Numbered from the stretch's first letter, positions 1 through 8,873 are shown. The stretch: DNA of 64,000 nt from Steroidobacter gossypii (GCF_016801985.1 NZ_JAEVLS010000005.1:496001-560000), one strand, 5' to 3'. Program-made: numbers and translations. Notes: generated from the letters alone by a model not told the origin.

Positions 1-1
1 G

Positions 2-472
2 TGCATGCCGTTTCGAGCCGATGTCTTTCGGTTCGTTTATTGGCTGTGCCGGGATCGAGCTCTGGCGGAGGATGTAGTGCAGGAGACGCTGTTGCGAGCC
101 TGGCGATCGCTGGATTCGCTGGGCGACGACAAAGCCGCGCGTCCCTGGCTGCTCACCATCGCGAGGCGCGAACTCGCCCGCGTGTTCGAGCGTAAGAGAT
201 TGCCGATGGTGGATATCGATGTGGCCAACGAGTCGCAGCCCGAGGCGCTCACCGTCAACGATCAGCATGAAGTCGACGAGATGCGGCGCGCGATCCTGAA
301 ATTAGACGTGATTCATCGTGAGCCGCTGGTGCTGCAGGTGTTGTTGGGCTATTCCACTGAAGAAATCGCGCGCCATCTGGAAATCAGTGTCGCCGCGGTG
401 CTGACGCGTTTGTTTCGTGCGCGCCAGGTGTTGCGTCAGCAGCTGATGGGCGCGGAGGGCTCGCGGTCATGA
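2..472 (+). CDS. ECF RNA polymerase sigma factor (5' end cut by window)
   Basis: This gene encodes a group IV (ECF) sigma factor that would direct RNA polymerase to a small regulon. Region 2 is visible from the first residues (FRFVYWLCRDRALAEDVVQE) and region 4 at the C-terminus (LLGYSTEEIARHLEISVAAV, then RLFRARQVLRQQL). An ATG lies at position 5, but it would leave only about five residues before region 2. ECF factors usually have 10-20, so I infer that the true start lies before the window. The stop overlaps the start of the next gene by 4 nt (469-472), as is usual for a sigma/anti-sigma pair. Confidence 0.9.
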   Translation, partial: CMPFRADVFRFVYWLCRDRALAEDVVQETLLRAWRSLDSLGDDKAARPWLLTIARRELARVFERKRLPMVDIDVANESQPEALTVNDQHEVDEMRRAILKLDVIHREPLVLQVLLGYSTEEIARHLEISVAAVLTRLFRARQVLRQQLMGAEGSRS

Positions 473-1146
473 ACTGCGAAGACTTCCGCACGATCGTTGG
501 CGCCGAGCCCAACACGACTAATCCCGAAGTGCTCGCGCACCTCGAGCGCTGTCCGGAATGCGCGCGTTATCGCGAAGAGATGCAGGCGATGGATCGTCTG
601 ATCTATCGCGCTCTCGCAGTCGAGGCCCCCACGGGAAGCAACGCCGATGAGTTGCTGACGCGGAAGAGCGGGACTCCATCTCGCGTGTGGCGCATGGCTG
701 CGAGCGTACTGGTGGCTGTCCTGGTCGGCGCGATGTCGTTGTGGCTGCTGACGCCGCGGGACAGTTTTGCCCGTGAAGCGATCGCTCACATCAGACATGA
801 GCAGGCATCGTTGGTGCGCACGTCCGACACTGTCGATCCCGCGCGCTTGGATCAGATCATGACGTCTGCGCAGGTGCGGCTGAAGCCGGGCGCCGCGAGA
901 GTGTCATACGCGCAGTATTGCAACTTTCGCGGCCAGCGAATCCCACATCTGGTCGTGCAGACCGAGCAAGGCCCGGTCACGGTGCTGGTCGTGACACATG
1001 CTCCGACGCAAGAACGCGAGCAGATCGAAGAAGACGGTTTCCAGGGAGTGATCGTGCCGGCGCCGCGCGGCGTGATCGTCGTGCTGGGTCAGAACGTGCC
1101 GGTGGATCCGGTGGTGTGGACGGTGCTAGACGCGTTGGAATATTGA
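469..1146 (+). CDS. DUF3379-like anti-sigma factor, single-pass membrane protein
   Basis: This 225-residue protein is the probable anti-sigma partner of the upstream ECF factor, with which it overlaps by 4 nt. The N-terminus carries a zinc-finger-like anti-sigma signature (HLERCPEC, preceded by MNCEDF). One transmembrane helix follows at about residues 66-86 (VWRMAASVLVAVLVGAMSLW), then a periplasmic domain of about 135 residues rich in V, Q and E. The layout (cytoplasmic zinc-binding head, one helix, periplasmic sensor) fits the DUF3379 family, whose members sit next to ECF sigma genes. The inducing signal cannot be read from the sequence. The neighbouring metallophore gene makes a metal or oxidant signal possible, but that is inference. 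Confidence 0.8.
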   Translation: MNCEDFRTIVGAEPNTTNPEVLAHLERCPECARYREEMQAMDRLIYRALAVEAPTGSNADELLTRKSGTPSRVWRMAASVLVAVLVGAMSLWLLTPRDSFAREAIAHIRHEQASLVRTSDTVDPARLDQIMTSAQVRLKPGAARVSYAQYCNFRGQRIPHLVVQTEQGPVTVLVVTHAPTQEREQIEEDGFQGVIVPAPRGVIVVLGQNVPVDPVVWTVLDALEY

Positions 1147-1205
1147 TTCGAACAAATATCGCGTCGGAACAGCTGCGGCCTTATGTGCTCGCTGCCGCTC
1201 GAAGG

Positions 1206-1232
1206 ACGCCGGCGAGCAGAGCTCGCCGGCGT
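1206..1232. terminator. Perfect inverted repeat between convergent genes, probable terminator
   Basis: A perfect 12-bp stem (acgccggcgagc / gctcgccggcgt) with a 3-nt loop lies between the stop of the anti-sigma gene and the stop of the convergent bufA2 gene. Its symmetry would serve both strands. Neither flank has a clear T-run, so efficient intrinsic termination is uncertain. Confidence 0.5.
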
Positions 1233-1242
1233 GTCACGAGCC

Positions 1243-1503
1243 TCAGCTCGCCTTTTTCATCTTGGCCTTGGCCGCATCGCACTCGGCCTTGGTCAGCATC
1301 AGATATCCCTTGCCCTTGCACGAGTTCTGGCCCTGACAGGCGTTGGTCGCCGTGCCGCAGGCCGAGTGGCCCTTACACGCGTTCACGCCTTCGCATTTCA
1401 CCTTGGCTTCGTCCGCTGCACTGGCAGTCGGCGCGGCGACGCTGGTGAAGAGCAATGCAGCAGCAGCGGCCATGGCGGCGCGAGTGGCTTTCTGGGTGTT
1501 CAT
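1243..1503 (-). CDS. bufA2: BufA2-type periplasmic bufferin (Cys-rich metallophore)
   Basis: This 86-residue exported protein has a signal peptide (about residues 1-29, ending ASA|AD). The mature part contains five regularly spaced cysteines in the bufferin pattern: KCEGVNACKGHSACG, then ACQGQNSCKGKG, and a last Cys in AECDAA. Bufferins are described as ribosomally made copper-binding peptides that protect the periplasm; BufA2 members have this spacing. The ATG at 1503 is chosen because a strong GAGGAG site sits 8 nt upstream and the signal peptide follows directly. The long upstream extension in the same frame is a shadow. The usual bufB (DUF692) and bufC partners are not next to it here; instead a DoxX gene is divergent 167 bp away. 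Confidence 0.85.
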   Translation of the reverse strand: MNTQKATRAAMAAAAALLFTSVAAPTASAADEAKVKCEGVNACKGHSACGTATNACQGQNSCKGKGYLMLTKAECDAAKAKMKKAS

Positions 1504-1670
1504 GTTTGGTTCTCCTCGATGATGGGGCCTTTGAAACGGATCGTTCTCGATGCCGCGAACAGCATCTAGCGCACCAGACCGGGCCGCTCGGCATCGCATT
1601 ACAGAGCGCGTCGTAATAAGCGAGCAACGACACCGGTCTATTGCTGGCCACCCATTTGCCGGAGCCGAAC

Positions 1671-2138
1671 ATGCTGAGCGACGCTTTGATGGACCCGAGC
1701 AGCCTGCTGGCGCGCCTGCTGGACCGACTCCAGGCGCCATTCGCGCTGGCGTCGCGAGTGTACGTGAGCTGGGTGTTCCTCAAGAGCGGCTATCTCAAAC
1801 TGTCCGACTGGGACAGCACCCTCGCCTTGTTCGAGTATGAATATCGCGTGCCGCTGCTAACGCCGCAGCTGGCAGCCATCGCGGGCACCGCCGGCGAACT
1901 GGTGTTCCCGACTCTGCTCATCCTCGGGCTGTTCGGGCGAATCAGCGCGCTCGGCCTGCAGGCCGTCAATGTGTTGGCGGTCGTTTCCTATGCGCACGTT
2001 CTATATCAGGAAGGGTTCGCGGCGGCCGTCGGCCAGCACTATCTGTGGGGTTTCATCCTGCTGGTACTGACGTTTTACGGCCCGGGTGTCTGGTCGCTGG
2101 ATCACTGGCTGAACCACAAACGGCGTGGCCGGGCTTGA
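1671..2138 (+). CDS. DoxX family integral membrane protein
   Basis: This is a 155-residue membrane protein with about four hydrophobic helices: residues 24-45 region, a glycine-rich helix with LVFPTLLILGLFGR, LQAVNVLAVVSYAHVLY, and YLWGFILLVLTFYGPGVWSL. The YLKLSDWDSTLALFEYEY segment and the closing GPGVWSLDHW are typical of DoxX proteins encoded near bufferin or DUF2063/DUF692 genes. The ATG at 1671 has GGAG 6 nt upstream and is preferred over a TTG at 1641. It is divergent from bufA2, so a shared intergenic control region at 1504-1670 is likely. I see no clear operator or ECF promoter there. Confidence 0.85.
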   Translation: MLSDALMDPSSLLARLLDRLQAPFALASRVYVSWVFLKSGYLKLSDWDSTLALFEYEYRVPLLTPQLAAIAGTAGELVFPTLLILGLFGRISALGLQAVNVLAVVSYAHVLYQEGFAAAVGQHYLWGFILLVLTFYGPGVWSLDHWLNHKRRGRA

Positions 2139-2159
2139 CGATTGCCCGCGCGAACCGCA

Positions 2160-2353
2160 TTCTCGCGCCGCGCGACAAGTTCCCCGCCAAGGGGATTCAA
2201 AGGGAACTCGGGTGAGAAGCCCGGGCTGCCCCCGCAACTGTAAGTGGTTCGCCGCGCGTCAAAAAACCACTGGCGAAGCCGACGGAATCGGCCCGCCGGG
2301 AAGGTGACGCGAGGACTTCAGCCACCAGCCAGGAGACCTGCTTGCCGCCGTCG
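2160..2353 (+). promoter_or_regulatory. Cobalamin (AdoCbl) riboswitch controlling the B12 operon
   Basis: The core signatures of a cobalamin riboswitch are present in order: a GGGAACTCGGGTGAGAAGCC-type block near 2202-2222, GCTGCCCCCGCAACTGTAAG at 2225-2244, the CCACTGGCGAAGCC helix near 2267-2280, GGGAAGG at 2298-2304, and the B12 box AGCCAGGAGACCTGC at 2327-2341. It lies 125 nt before the btuB start. A 6-bp hairpin (gcgacc / ggtcgc, 2405-2424) follows but has no T-run, so control could be at translation initiation. By family knowledge, ligand binding represses the downstream genes, here btuB through cobQ. Confidence 0.97.
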
Positions 2354-2477
2354 TCCATCGATCGGCCGGGGTGTGCCGAAAGAGCGGGAATCTTCCCTGT
2401 AGAGGCGACCGGTGCACGGGTCGCGACGCGTTTCGAGTTGCAGCCCGTGAGGTTTGTGACTTACCGCGGAGCCTTCT

Positions 2478-4451
2478 GTGTCTACCATGCTGTTTGCCGG
2501 CCCCACTGCCCGTCGGGCCTCCTCACGTCTTCTCGCCGTTACCGTTTCACTGCTGCTGCATCCTGCGCTGGCCGCCACTGCCGCCGAGAGTCAGGCCGAC
2601 ACCGTCGAAGACGTCGTCGTCACCGCGAATCGCATCGAGCAGCAGACCTCGCGCGTTGGCGACTCCGTCACGCTAATCTCTGCAAACGAACAACGGCGCA
2701 GCCAGAAAACCGCCGTATCCGATCTGGTCGCGATGACGCCGGGCGTGACGATGACGCGCAATGGCGGCATCGGTGCCACTTCGGCGCTGCGCATTCGCGG
2801 CGCGGAGACGGATCAAACGCTCGTGCTCATCGACGGCGTCAAGGTGAACGACCCGGCGCAGGCCAGCGGCGGCTTCAACTTCGGCAATCTGATCGCCACG
2901 GAATATTCCCAAATCGAGGTGCTGCGCGGACCGCAATCCACGCTGTGGGGCAGCCAGGCCATTGGCGGCATCGTGCACATCGTGACACCCGTGCCGGAAG
3001 GCCCGCTGTCCGGATCTCTGGCCATGGAAGGCGGCACCCACAACACCGCTTTCGTGCGCGGTTATGCTCAGGCCGGGGGCGATCGCTTCGCATGGCGAGT
3101 GGCTGGCGGTTACTTGACCAGCGACGGTATCTCCGCTTTGAGCCGTGAACGTGGCGGCCGCGAGCAGGACGGTTATCGAAACGTCGGCTTCAACGCGCGC
3201 GGCATTCTGCATATCACGGACAATGTTTCCGCCGAAGTGCGCTCGACGTGGAGCGATGGCCGCTCGGAATACGACGGCTTTCCAGCCCCGCTCTATATCT
3301 TTGTGGACACGCCGGAACACGATAAGACCGAAGAACTCGCGAGCTACGCGGGCCTGAATATCACGGCATTCGACGGCCGGCTGGAGAATCGCATCGGCTT
3401 CGCGTACACCGAAACGGACCGCCAGAACTTCGATCCCAGCTCGAGCGTGCCCATCACGTTCGACTCCAACGGCAGCAACGGGCGTTGGGAATATCAAGGC
3501 ACCTGGCGCTTCTCGGACCGGCTCACCGGCATCGTCGGCCTGGAATCGGAACGTTCCGAAATGAGCTCGGCCTCGCCCACGACTTTCAATCCCACGCCGA
3601 CGCCGATCGCCGACGATGTGCAGATCGACAGCGTATATGGACAAGTGACCGCTACGCCGATCGACGCTGTGACTGTCAGTCTCGGCGTGCGTCACGACGA
3701 TCACGACACGTTCGGCAGTAACACCACCAATCGCGCCTCGATCGCCTGGTCCGCCACCTCGTCCACGATCTTGCGCGCCAGCTACGGTGAAGGATTCAAA
3801 GCGCCGACGCTGTATCAGCTGTACAGCTTGTACGGCAATGTGAATCTCGAGCCCGAACAGGCCGAGAGCTGGGACGCCGGCGTCGAGCAGCGCTGGTTCG
3901 ATTCGAAACTGGTGCTGTCGGCGACCTACTTCGATCGCGATACCGACAACATGATCGACTTCGTATCGTGCTTCGGCGTCAGCACGCCGGAGTGCCTGGC
4001 GAAGCCGGACGGCTACTACGAAAACGTGCAGATGACCAACGCCAAAGGCGTCGAACTGGCGCTCACTGCACAACTCACCGAACGACTGGCGCTCTCTGCG
4101 AATTACACCAGCATGGACACGGAGAACATCGCGCGCGGCACCAGGAACTTCGGCCGCTCGCTACGGCGTCGTCCCGACGAGACCGCCAACGCGCAGCTCA
4201 GCTATGACTGGCCAGTCGGGCTCACGACGACCGTGGCGGTACAACATGCCGGTCGCAGCTACGAGGATTCCGCCAACATGGAAGTGCTCGAGGGCTACAC
4301 GCTGGTCGATTTCCGCGCTTCGTATGCCGTCACCGACTCGTTCGAGATCTATGGGCGAGTCGAGAATGCGTTCGACGACGAATATGAAACCGTGTACGAA
4401 TACGGCACGCTCGGTCGCACGTACTACGGCGGCATTCGGCAGCGCTTCTGA
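2478..4451 (+). CDS. btuB: TonB-dependent vitamin B12 receptor BtuB
   Basis: This 657-residue outer-membrane receptor imports cobalamin or cobinamide using TonB energy. It has a signal peptide (to about residue 35), a TonB box-like stretch (VEDVVVTANR), a plug domain with RIRGAETDQTLVLIDGVKVN and IEVLRGPQSTLWGSQAIGGI, and a beta-barrel ending in a terminal aromatic strand (YYGGIRQRF). The GTG at 2478 is chosen because GGAG lies 6 nt upstream; an ATG three codons in is the alternative. It sits directly behind the cobalamin riboswitch and its TGA shares one base with the ATG of cobD. Length and order match BtuB. Confidence 0.95.
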   Translation: MSTMLFAGPTARRASSRLLAVTVSLLLHPALAATAAESQADTVEDVVVTANRIEQQTSRVGDSVTLISANEQRRSQKTAVSDLVAMTPGVTMTRNGGIGATSALRIRGAETDQTLVLIDGVKVNDPAQASGGFNFGNLIATEYSQIEVLRGPQSTLWGSQAIGGIVHIVTPVPEGPLSGSLAMEGGTHNTAFVRGYAQAGGDRFAWRVAGGYLTSDGISALSRERGGREQDGYRNVGFNARGILHITDNVSAEVRSTWSDGRSEYDGFPAPLYIFVDTPEHDKTEELASYAGLNITAFDGRLENRIGFAYTETDRQNFDPSSSVPITFDSNGSNGRWEYQGTWRFSDRLTGIVGLESERSEMSSASPTTFNPTPTPIADDVQIDSVYGQVTATPIDAVTVSLGVRHDDHDTFGSNTTNRASIAWSATSSTILRASYGEGFKAPTLYQLYSLYGNVNLEPEQAESWDAGVEQRWFDSKLVLSATYFDRDTDNMIDFVSCFGVSTPECLAKPDGYYENVQMTNAKGVELALTAQLTERLALSANYTSMDTENIARGTRNFGRSLRRRPDETANAQLSYDWPVGLTTTVAVQHAGRSYEDSANMEVLEGYTLVDFRASYAVTDSFEIYGRVENAFDDEYETVYEYGTLGRTYYGGIRQRF

Positions 4452-5578
4452 TGAATCACGGAGCCGACATCGTAGCCGGCCGCTTTGCTCATCACGGCGG
4501 TCGGCTGTGCGTCGCGCGCTCGCTGTTTCCCAACGTGCCGCAGCCGTGGATCGATCTGTCCACGGGAATCAATCCGGCCCCGTATCCGGCGCCGCGAGCT
4601 TCGGTTCGCGAGCGCAATCGGTTGCCTGAGCCGACGGAGCTGGCGAGATTGGAGGCCGTGGCCGCCGCGGCCTTCAATGTCGAGGATCCGACGAGAGTTG
4701 TAGCGACCGGCGGGACGGAGAGTGCACTACGACTGCTACCGTATGTGTTGAAAATGGGCGCGGCCGTCGTCGCCGGCCCGACGTACAGCTCGCACTCGGA
4801 TGCATGGAGTCGCGCCGGCGTTGAAACGCGCGTCGTCGCCGATGAAGACTTACTGAGACGCGCCGGCGCTGGAAGGCACATCCTTCCAGACGAAGATACA
4901 ATGGCTGGTGGGGCATCTGTCGACTTGCCGGCGGCGACCGAAGACCTGGCAGCGACGGGCGTTGCGATGACCGTGGTCAATCCGAACAATCCGGATGGGC
5001 GGCTGCTCGAGCGGCAACAACTGCAAGCGCTGCACGACTCCTTGCATGCCGCCGGTGGCGTGCTGATCGTTGACGAGGCGTTTGCCGATCTGGAGCCACA
5101 ACACAGTGTCGCTGCGCTCGCGGGCGCCAACAGCGCACCGAGCGTGATCGTCCTGCGTTCTTTCGGAAAGTTCTATGGCCTCGCCGGCGTGCGCTTGGGC
5201 TTTGTCATCGCTTCGCCTGTGATAGCTCAGCAGTTGCGCAGGCTACTCGGCGATTGGCCCATCTCTGTCGACGCGCTACGCGCCGGACTGGCGGCTTACG
5301 CCGACTCTGCATGGGCTGCGAAAACACGACGCCGACTGAGCCGAGCCGCGCAGCGCCTGGATAAGCTGCTCATCAGCGGCGGCATGACAATCGTCGGCGG
5401 CACATCGCTCTACCGCCTGGCTCGCGCCCCCAATGCGCGCGCTCGCTTCACGCAACTGATTTCACATGGAATCTTGGCTCGTCCTTTCGACCACGACAGC
5501 ACACTGCTGCGCTTCGGCCTGCCTCACGGATCGGATGACTGGCGACGCGTCGCCGACGCGCTGAAGGTGCAACCATGA
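4451..5578 (+). CDS. cobD: Threonine-phosphate decarboxylase (CobD), PLP-dependent
   Basis: This 375-residue fold-type I PLP enzyme makes (R)-1-amino-2-propanol phosphate from L-threonine phosphate for the cobalamin lower arm. Visible features are STGINPAPYP near the N-terminus, VVNPNNPDGR at about residues 174-183, the VDEAF motif that contacts PLP, and SFGKFYGLAGVRLGF at about 237-251 carrying the Schiff-base lysine. This set resembles histidinol-phosphate aminotransferases. The B12 operon context separates it from HisC. It overlaps btuB by 1 nt and the next gene by 4 nt, so translational coupling is likely. Confidence 0.93.
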   Translation: MNHGADIVAGRFAHHGGRLCVARSLFPNVPQPWIDLSTGINPAPYPAPRASVRERNRLPEPTELARLEAVAAAAFNVEDPTRVVATGGTESALRLLPYVLKMGAAVVAGPTYSSHSDAWSRAGVETRVVADEDLLRRAGAGRHILPDEDTMAGGASVDLPAATEDLAATGVAMTVVNPNNPDGRLLERQQLQALHDSLHAAGGVLIVDEAFADLEPQHSVAALAGANSAPSVIVLRSFGKFYGLAGVRLGFVIASPVIAQQLRRLLGDWPISVDALRAGLAAYADSAWAAKTRRRLSRAAQRLDKLLISGGMTIVGGTSLYRLARAPNARARFTQLISHGILARPFDHDSTLLRFGLPHGSDDWRRVADALKVQP

Positions 5579-6234
5579 GCACACTGACCGACGGCTCTCT
5601 CGAAGACAAACAGATCGAGCCCAACCAGACCGAAGCCGAACGCGATCGACTGCACGCCGAAGAGATGAAGCGTCGGCAGGCCGAACGTCGGGCCGAGCGT
5701 GCCACGAAAAAGGAGCGCGGCGGCCTGCTGATGGTTCTCACCGGCCCGGGCAAGGGCAAATCTTCCAGCGCCTTCGGCATGGTGGCGCGAGCCCTCGGCT
5801 GGGACATGCGCGTCGGCATCGTGCAGTTCATCAAGGGCAAGTGGCAAACAGGCGAGAAACATTTCTTCCGTCGCTTTCCCGAACGGGTGACTTTCGATGT
5901 GATGGGCGAAGGCTTTACCTGGGACGTGCAGGACCGGCAACGGGACATCGCCGCCGCGCAGCAGGCGTGGCAACGAAGCTGCGAGCTGATCGCCGATCCC
6001 GACTACGACTTCATCCTGCTCGATGAGCTCAACATCGCGATTCGCAACGACTACGTGAGCATTGCCGACGTCGTTGCTTTCCTGAAGAACCGGCCGCGCG
6101 ACAAGCACATCTGCATCACTGGCCGCGACGCCCGCCCCGAGCTGATCGAGATCGCCGACCTGGTCACCGAGATGACCCTGGTCAAGCATCCCTACGCAGC
6201 CGGCTTCAAAGCCCAGCGCGGAGTGGAGTTTTGA
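5575..6234 (+). CDS. cobO: Cob(I)yrinic acid a,c-diamide adenosyltransferase, CobA/CobO/BtuR type
   Basis: This 219-residue enzyme transfers the adenosyl group of ATP to Co(I) corrinoids. A Walker A-like P-loop (GPGKGKSSSAFG) lies at about residues 59-70, and the family block QFIKGKWQTGE follows. The segment LLDELNIAIRNDYVS corresponds to the Walker B region, and GRDARPELIEIADLVTEM is typical of the C-terminal part. The N-terminal 45 residues are charged (Glu/Arg rich) and precede the conserved core, as in long CobO forms. It overlaps cobD (ATGA) and the following btuF (TTGA). A second, unrelated adenosyltransferase is encoded at 17622-18203. Confidence 0.95.
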   Translation: MSTLTDGSLEDKQIEPNQTEAERDRLHAEEMKRRQAERRAERATKKERGGLLMVLTGPGKGKSSSAFGMVARALGWDMRVGIVQFIKGKWQTGEKHFFRRFPERVTFDVMGEGFTWDVQDRQRDIAAAQQAWQRSCELIADPDYDFILLDELNIAIRNDYVSIADVVAFLKNRPRDKHICITGRDARPELIEIADLVTEMTLVKHPYAAGFKAQRGVEF

Positions 6235-7100
6235 AGCTTCGCCTGGCAGCGTTGATGAGCGCGCTGTTGTTCGCAGCCGGCCCAACGCTGGCCGCGGACC
6301 GCTCGAATCGTCCGATGCGCATCGTTTCGCTGAACATGTGTGTGGACAGCATCGTGATCGATCTCGTGTCTCACGATCGGATCGCCGCGCTCAGTCACTA
6401 CGCTCGCGATCCGCAGCGCTCGACCATCGCGGAGGTCGCCAGGCATCTGCCGATTACCTATGAGACCGCCGAGGAAGTGGTCGCATTGCGGCCCGACCTG
6501 GTGCTCACCAGCCGCCACTCCGCGATCGCCACCCGAAACGCGCTGCAAAGAGTCGGCATCCGATTCGAGCTGTTCGATGTGCCGGGGACGATCGCCGAAA
6601 GCCTCGCGCAAGTCAGACAGGTCGCGCGCTTGCTCGGCGCGGAACGGGAAGGCGAAGTGATGGTCGCACGCATCGAAGCGGCCCTGGACGCGGCACGCTT
6701 GCCACCGGATCAGCAACCGCTGACCGCTGCCGTGTATCAGCCCGGTGGCCTGTCGGCCGGTGCAAATACTGTGGTGGGCGAACTGATGGAGCTCACAGGA
6801 TTGCAGAACATCGCCGCGCGCTACGGCGTCACTCAGTATCGGCCGCTTCCTTTGGAGGTATTGGTGGCCTCGCCACCCGACGTGTTGTTGGTCGGGGAGA
6901 CTTCGCCGGGCGCGCCGCTTCGAGCGGAGAAAGTCGTCACTCATCGCGCCTTGCGGGCGCTTGAATCGCAGATGTCACAATCCGTATTCCCGGCGCGCCT
7001 GCTGTATTGCGCCGGCCCCACCATGATCGAATCCGCCGCCGCCCTGGTGCGCGCTCGTGAGCACGCGCACGCTGCGCAAAGACGCAGGGTAGTGTTGTGA
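6231..7100 (+). CDS. btuF: Periplasmic cobalamin-binding protein BtuF
   Basis: This 289-residue exported substrate-binding protein would deliver B12 to BtuCD. The signal peptide (MKLRLAALMSALLFAAGPTLAA) is followed by the class III binding-protein fold: RIVSLNMCVDSIVIDL, then YETAEEVVALRPDLVLTS, and a C-terminal lobe with SVFPARLLYCAGP. The start is a TTG at 6231 that overlaps the upstream stop by 4 nt. The signal peptide begins at once, which supports it. It is followed without a gap by btuC and btuD, completing the inner-membrane uptake system for the substrate brought in by BtuB. Confidence 0.92.
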   Translation: MKLRLAALMSALLFAAGPTLAADRSNRPMRIVSLNMCVDSIVIDLVSHDRIAALSHYARDPQRSTIAEVARHLPITYETAEEVVALRPDLVLTSRHSAIATRNALQRVGIRFELFDVPGTIAESLAQVRQVARLLGAEREGEVMVARIEAALDAARLPPDQQPLTAAVYQPGGLSAGANTVVGELMELTGLQNIAARYGVTQYRPLPLEVLVASPPDVLLVGETSPGAPLRAEKVVTHRALRALESQMSQSVFPARLLYCAGPTMIESAAALVRAREHAHAAQRRRVVL

Positions 7101-8074
7101 TGGGGCGCAAGTGGGTTATCCCTTCGCTTGTTGTTTTGGTCGCAGTGCTGACGGTGCTCTCCATCGCGGTCGGCCGTGTCAACCTGAGCTGGGATGTTTG
7201 GTCGGCGCAGGATGCGGTCAGCCGCGCCATCCTGATCGAGCTGCGCTTGCCTCGCGCCATCCTTGGCTTGCTCGTCGGCGCTGCACTCGGGATGGCGGGC
7301 GCAGCAATGCAAGGCTACTTACGAAACGCTCTCGCGGAGCCGGGCACCCTCGGGGTCTCCGCGATGGCCGCGCTCGGCGCTGTCCTCAGCATCTTCTTCA
7401 ATATCGCCGGAGTTCATCCCTGGGTGCTGCCCATCTGCGGCGTGCTCGGCGCGATGCTCGGCATGGCGGCCTTGTTTGTTTTGTCAGGCAGCGCGGCCAG
7501 CGTACTCACGCTGGTGCTCTCCGGCATCATTCTCAGCTCGCTCGCAATCGCAGGCATCTCCCTGTGCTTGTCTTTATCACCCAGCCCGTGGGCAGCCGGA
7601 GAGATCGTTCGCTGGATGCTGGGCAGCCTCACTGATCGCAGCTTCGATGAACTGACGCTTGCCGCCCCATTGATCCTCGTCGGCTGCGCATTCGTGCTCG
7701 GCTGCCGGCGACCGCTCGATGCGCTCACGCTCGGAGAATCCGGCGCACGCTCGCTCGGCATCGATCTGAACAGAGCGCAATGGCAGCTCGCGCTTGGCAT
7801 CGGCTTGATCGTCGGCGGCAGCACGGCAGTCACCGGCATCATCGGATTCGTGGGCCTGATCGTGCCCCACTTGATGCGGCCTCTGGTGGGCTCGCGTCCC
7901 GGCGCGCTGCTCATTCCAAGCGCCATCGGCGGCGCGGCCCTGGTGCTCGCAGGGGATATCGTCGTGCGTCTCCTGCCCGGCGGTTCGGAGCTCGAGCTCG
8001 GCGTCGTGATGTCTCTGATCGGCGCACCCTTCTTCTTTGTACTGCTGCACTCGATGCGCCGGAAACTCACATGA
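7097..8074 (+). CDS. btuC: Cobalamin ABC transporter permease BtuC (FecCD family)
   Basis: This 325-residue polytopic permease has the hydrophobic pattern of the 10-helix FecCD family. Recognisable blocks are LRLPRAILGLLVGAALGMAG, GYLRNALAEPGTLGVSAMAA, LGESGARSLGIDLNRAQ and VTGIIGFVGLIVPHLMRPLV, the last holding the coupling region that meets the ATPase. The start is GTG at 7097 (4-nt overlap with btuF) or ATG at 7100. The stop overlaps the btuD start by 4 nt. Position between btuF and the ATPase fixes the substrate as a corrinoid rather than an iron siderophore. Confidence 0.94.
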   Translation: MMGRKWVIPSLVVLVAVLTVLSIAVGRVNLSWDVWSAQDAVSRAILIELRLPRAILGLLVGAALGMAGAAMQGYLRNALAEPGTLGVSAMAALGAVLSIFFNIAGVHPWVLPICGVLGAMLGMAALFVLSGSAASVLTLVLSGIILSSLAIAGISLCLSLSPSPWAAGEIVRWMLGSLTDRSFDELTLAAPLILVGCAFVLGCRRPLDALTLGESGARSLGIDLNRAQWQLALGIGLIVGGSTAVTGIIGFVGLIVPHLMRPLVGSRPGALLIPSAIGGAALVLAGDIVVRLLPGGSELELGVVMSLIGAPFFFVLLHSMRRKLT

Positions 8075-8868
8075 CCCGGCCCAGCAGCACTCTGAAGATC
8101 GCCAATCTGCAGTTCCGACGCGGCAGCCGGGTCGTGCTCGATGCCATCGACCTGCAGTTGCAGACCGGCGAAGTCACCGCCGTGCTCGGCCCCAATGGCG
8201 CCGGCAAATCGACGCTGCTATCGTGCATTGCCGGCCTGCTCCGGCCCGAGCGGGGTGCGATCGAGCTGGATGGAACGTCGCTGTTTTCCTTGCCTGCCAT
8301 GCAACGCGCACGCCGCATCGCCTTCTTGCCCCAGACACCCGAGATTGCCTGGGCTGTCGATGTGCAAACGTTGGTCGGCCTCGGACGCATTCCTTTTCAT
8401 GGTTTGAGCAGCGACGAGGAAGATCGCGCGGCCGTGGCGCGGGCCATGGCGAAAACAGAAGTTGCTCAGTGGGCCGACCGTGCGGTGACGACGCTGTCCG
8501 GCGGAGAGCGCGCGCGTGTGCTGTTGGCTCGCGTGTTGGCCGGCGAGTCCGATTGGATTCTTGCTGATGAGCCTTTCACCGGACTGGACCCCTCGCATCA
8601 GTTCGAAGCGGCCGAACTACTGCGCTCCATCGCCGACCATGGCGGCGGTGTGATTTTGACCATTCATGACCTGACTCTGGCGGCTCGGATCGCTGACCGC
8701 GTGGTCATCCTCGACGGCGGCCGCGTCGTCGCCGACGGCCCTCCGCAAGCCGCCCTCACCCCGCAGATCCTCCGCGATGTTTACAACATCGATGCGCAGT
8801 GGCTCACCGACGATACTGGCGCAACGCCGCCGTTGATCGCCATCCACGGTAGGGCGGCGCGAGGCTAG
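8071..8868 (+). CDS. btuD: Cobalamin ABC transporter ATPase BtuD
   Basis: This 265-residue ABC ATPase would power BtuCD-F. It has Walker A GPNGAGKST at about residues 36-44, a Q-loop in FLPQTPE, the ABC signature LSGGERARVLLARVLAG, Walker B WILADEPFTGLDP, and the H-loop in ILTIHDLTLAAR. The ATG at 8071 overlaps the btuC stop (ATGA). The upstream in-frame extension runs inside btuC and is not used. Sequence alone cannot separate it from haem or ferrichrome ATPases; the operon decides. Confidence 0.94.
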   Translation: MTRPSSTLKIANLQFRRGSRVVLDAIDLQLQTGEVTAVLGPNGAGKSTLLSCIAGLLRPERGAIELDGTSLFSLPAMQRARRIAFLPQTPEIAWAVDVQTLVGLGRIPFHGLSSDEEDRAAVARAMAKTEVAQWADRAVTTLSGGERARVLLARVLAGESDWILADEPFTGLDPSHQFEAAELLRSIADHGGGVILTIHDLTLAARIADRVVILDGGRVVADGPPQAALTPQILRDVYNIDAQWLTDDTGATPPLIAIHGRAARG

Positions 8869-8873
8869 CCGCC

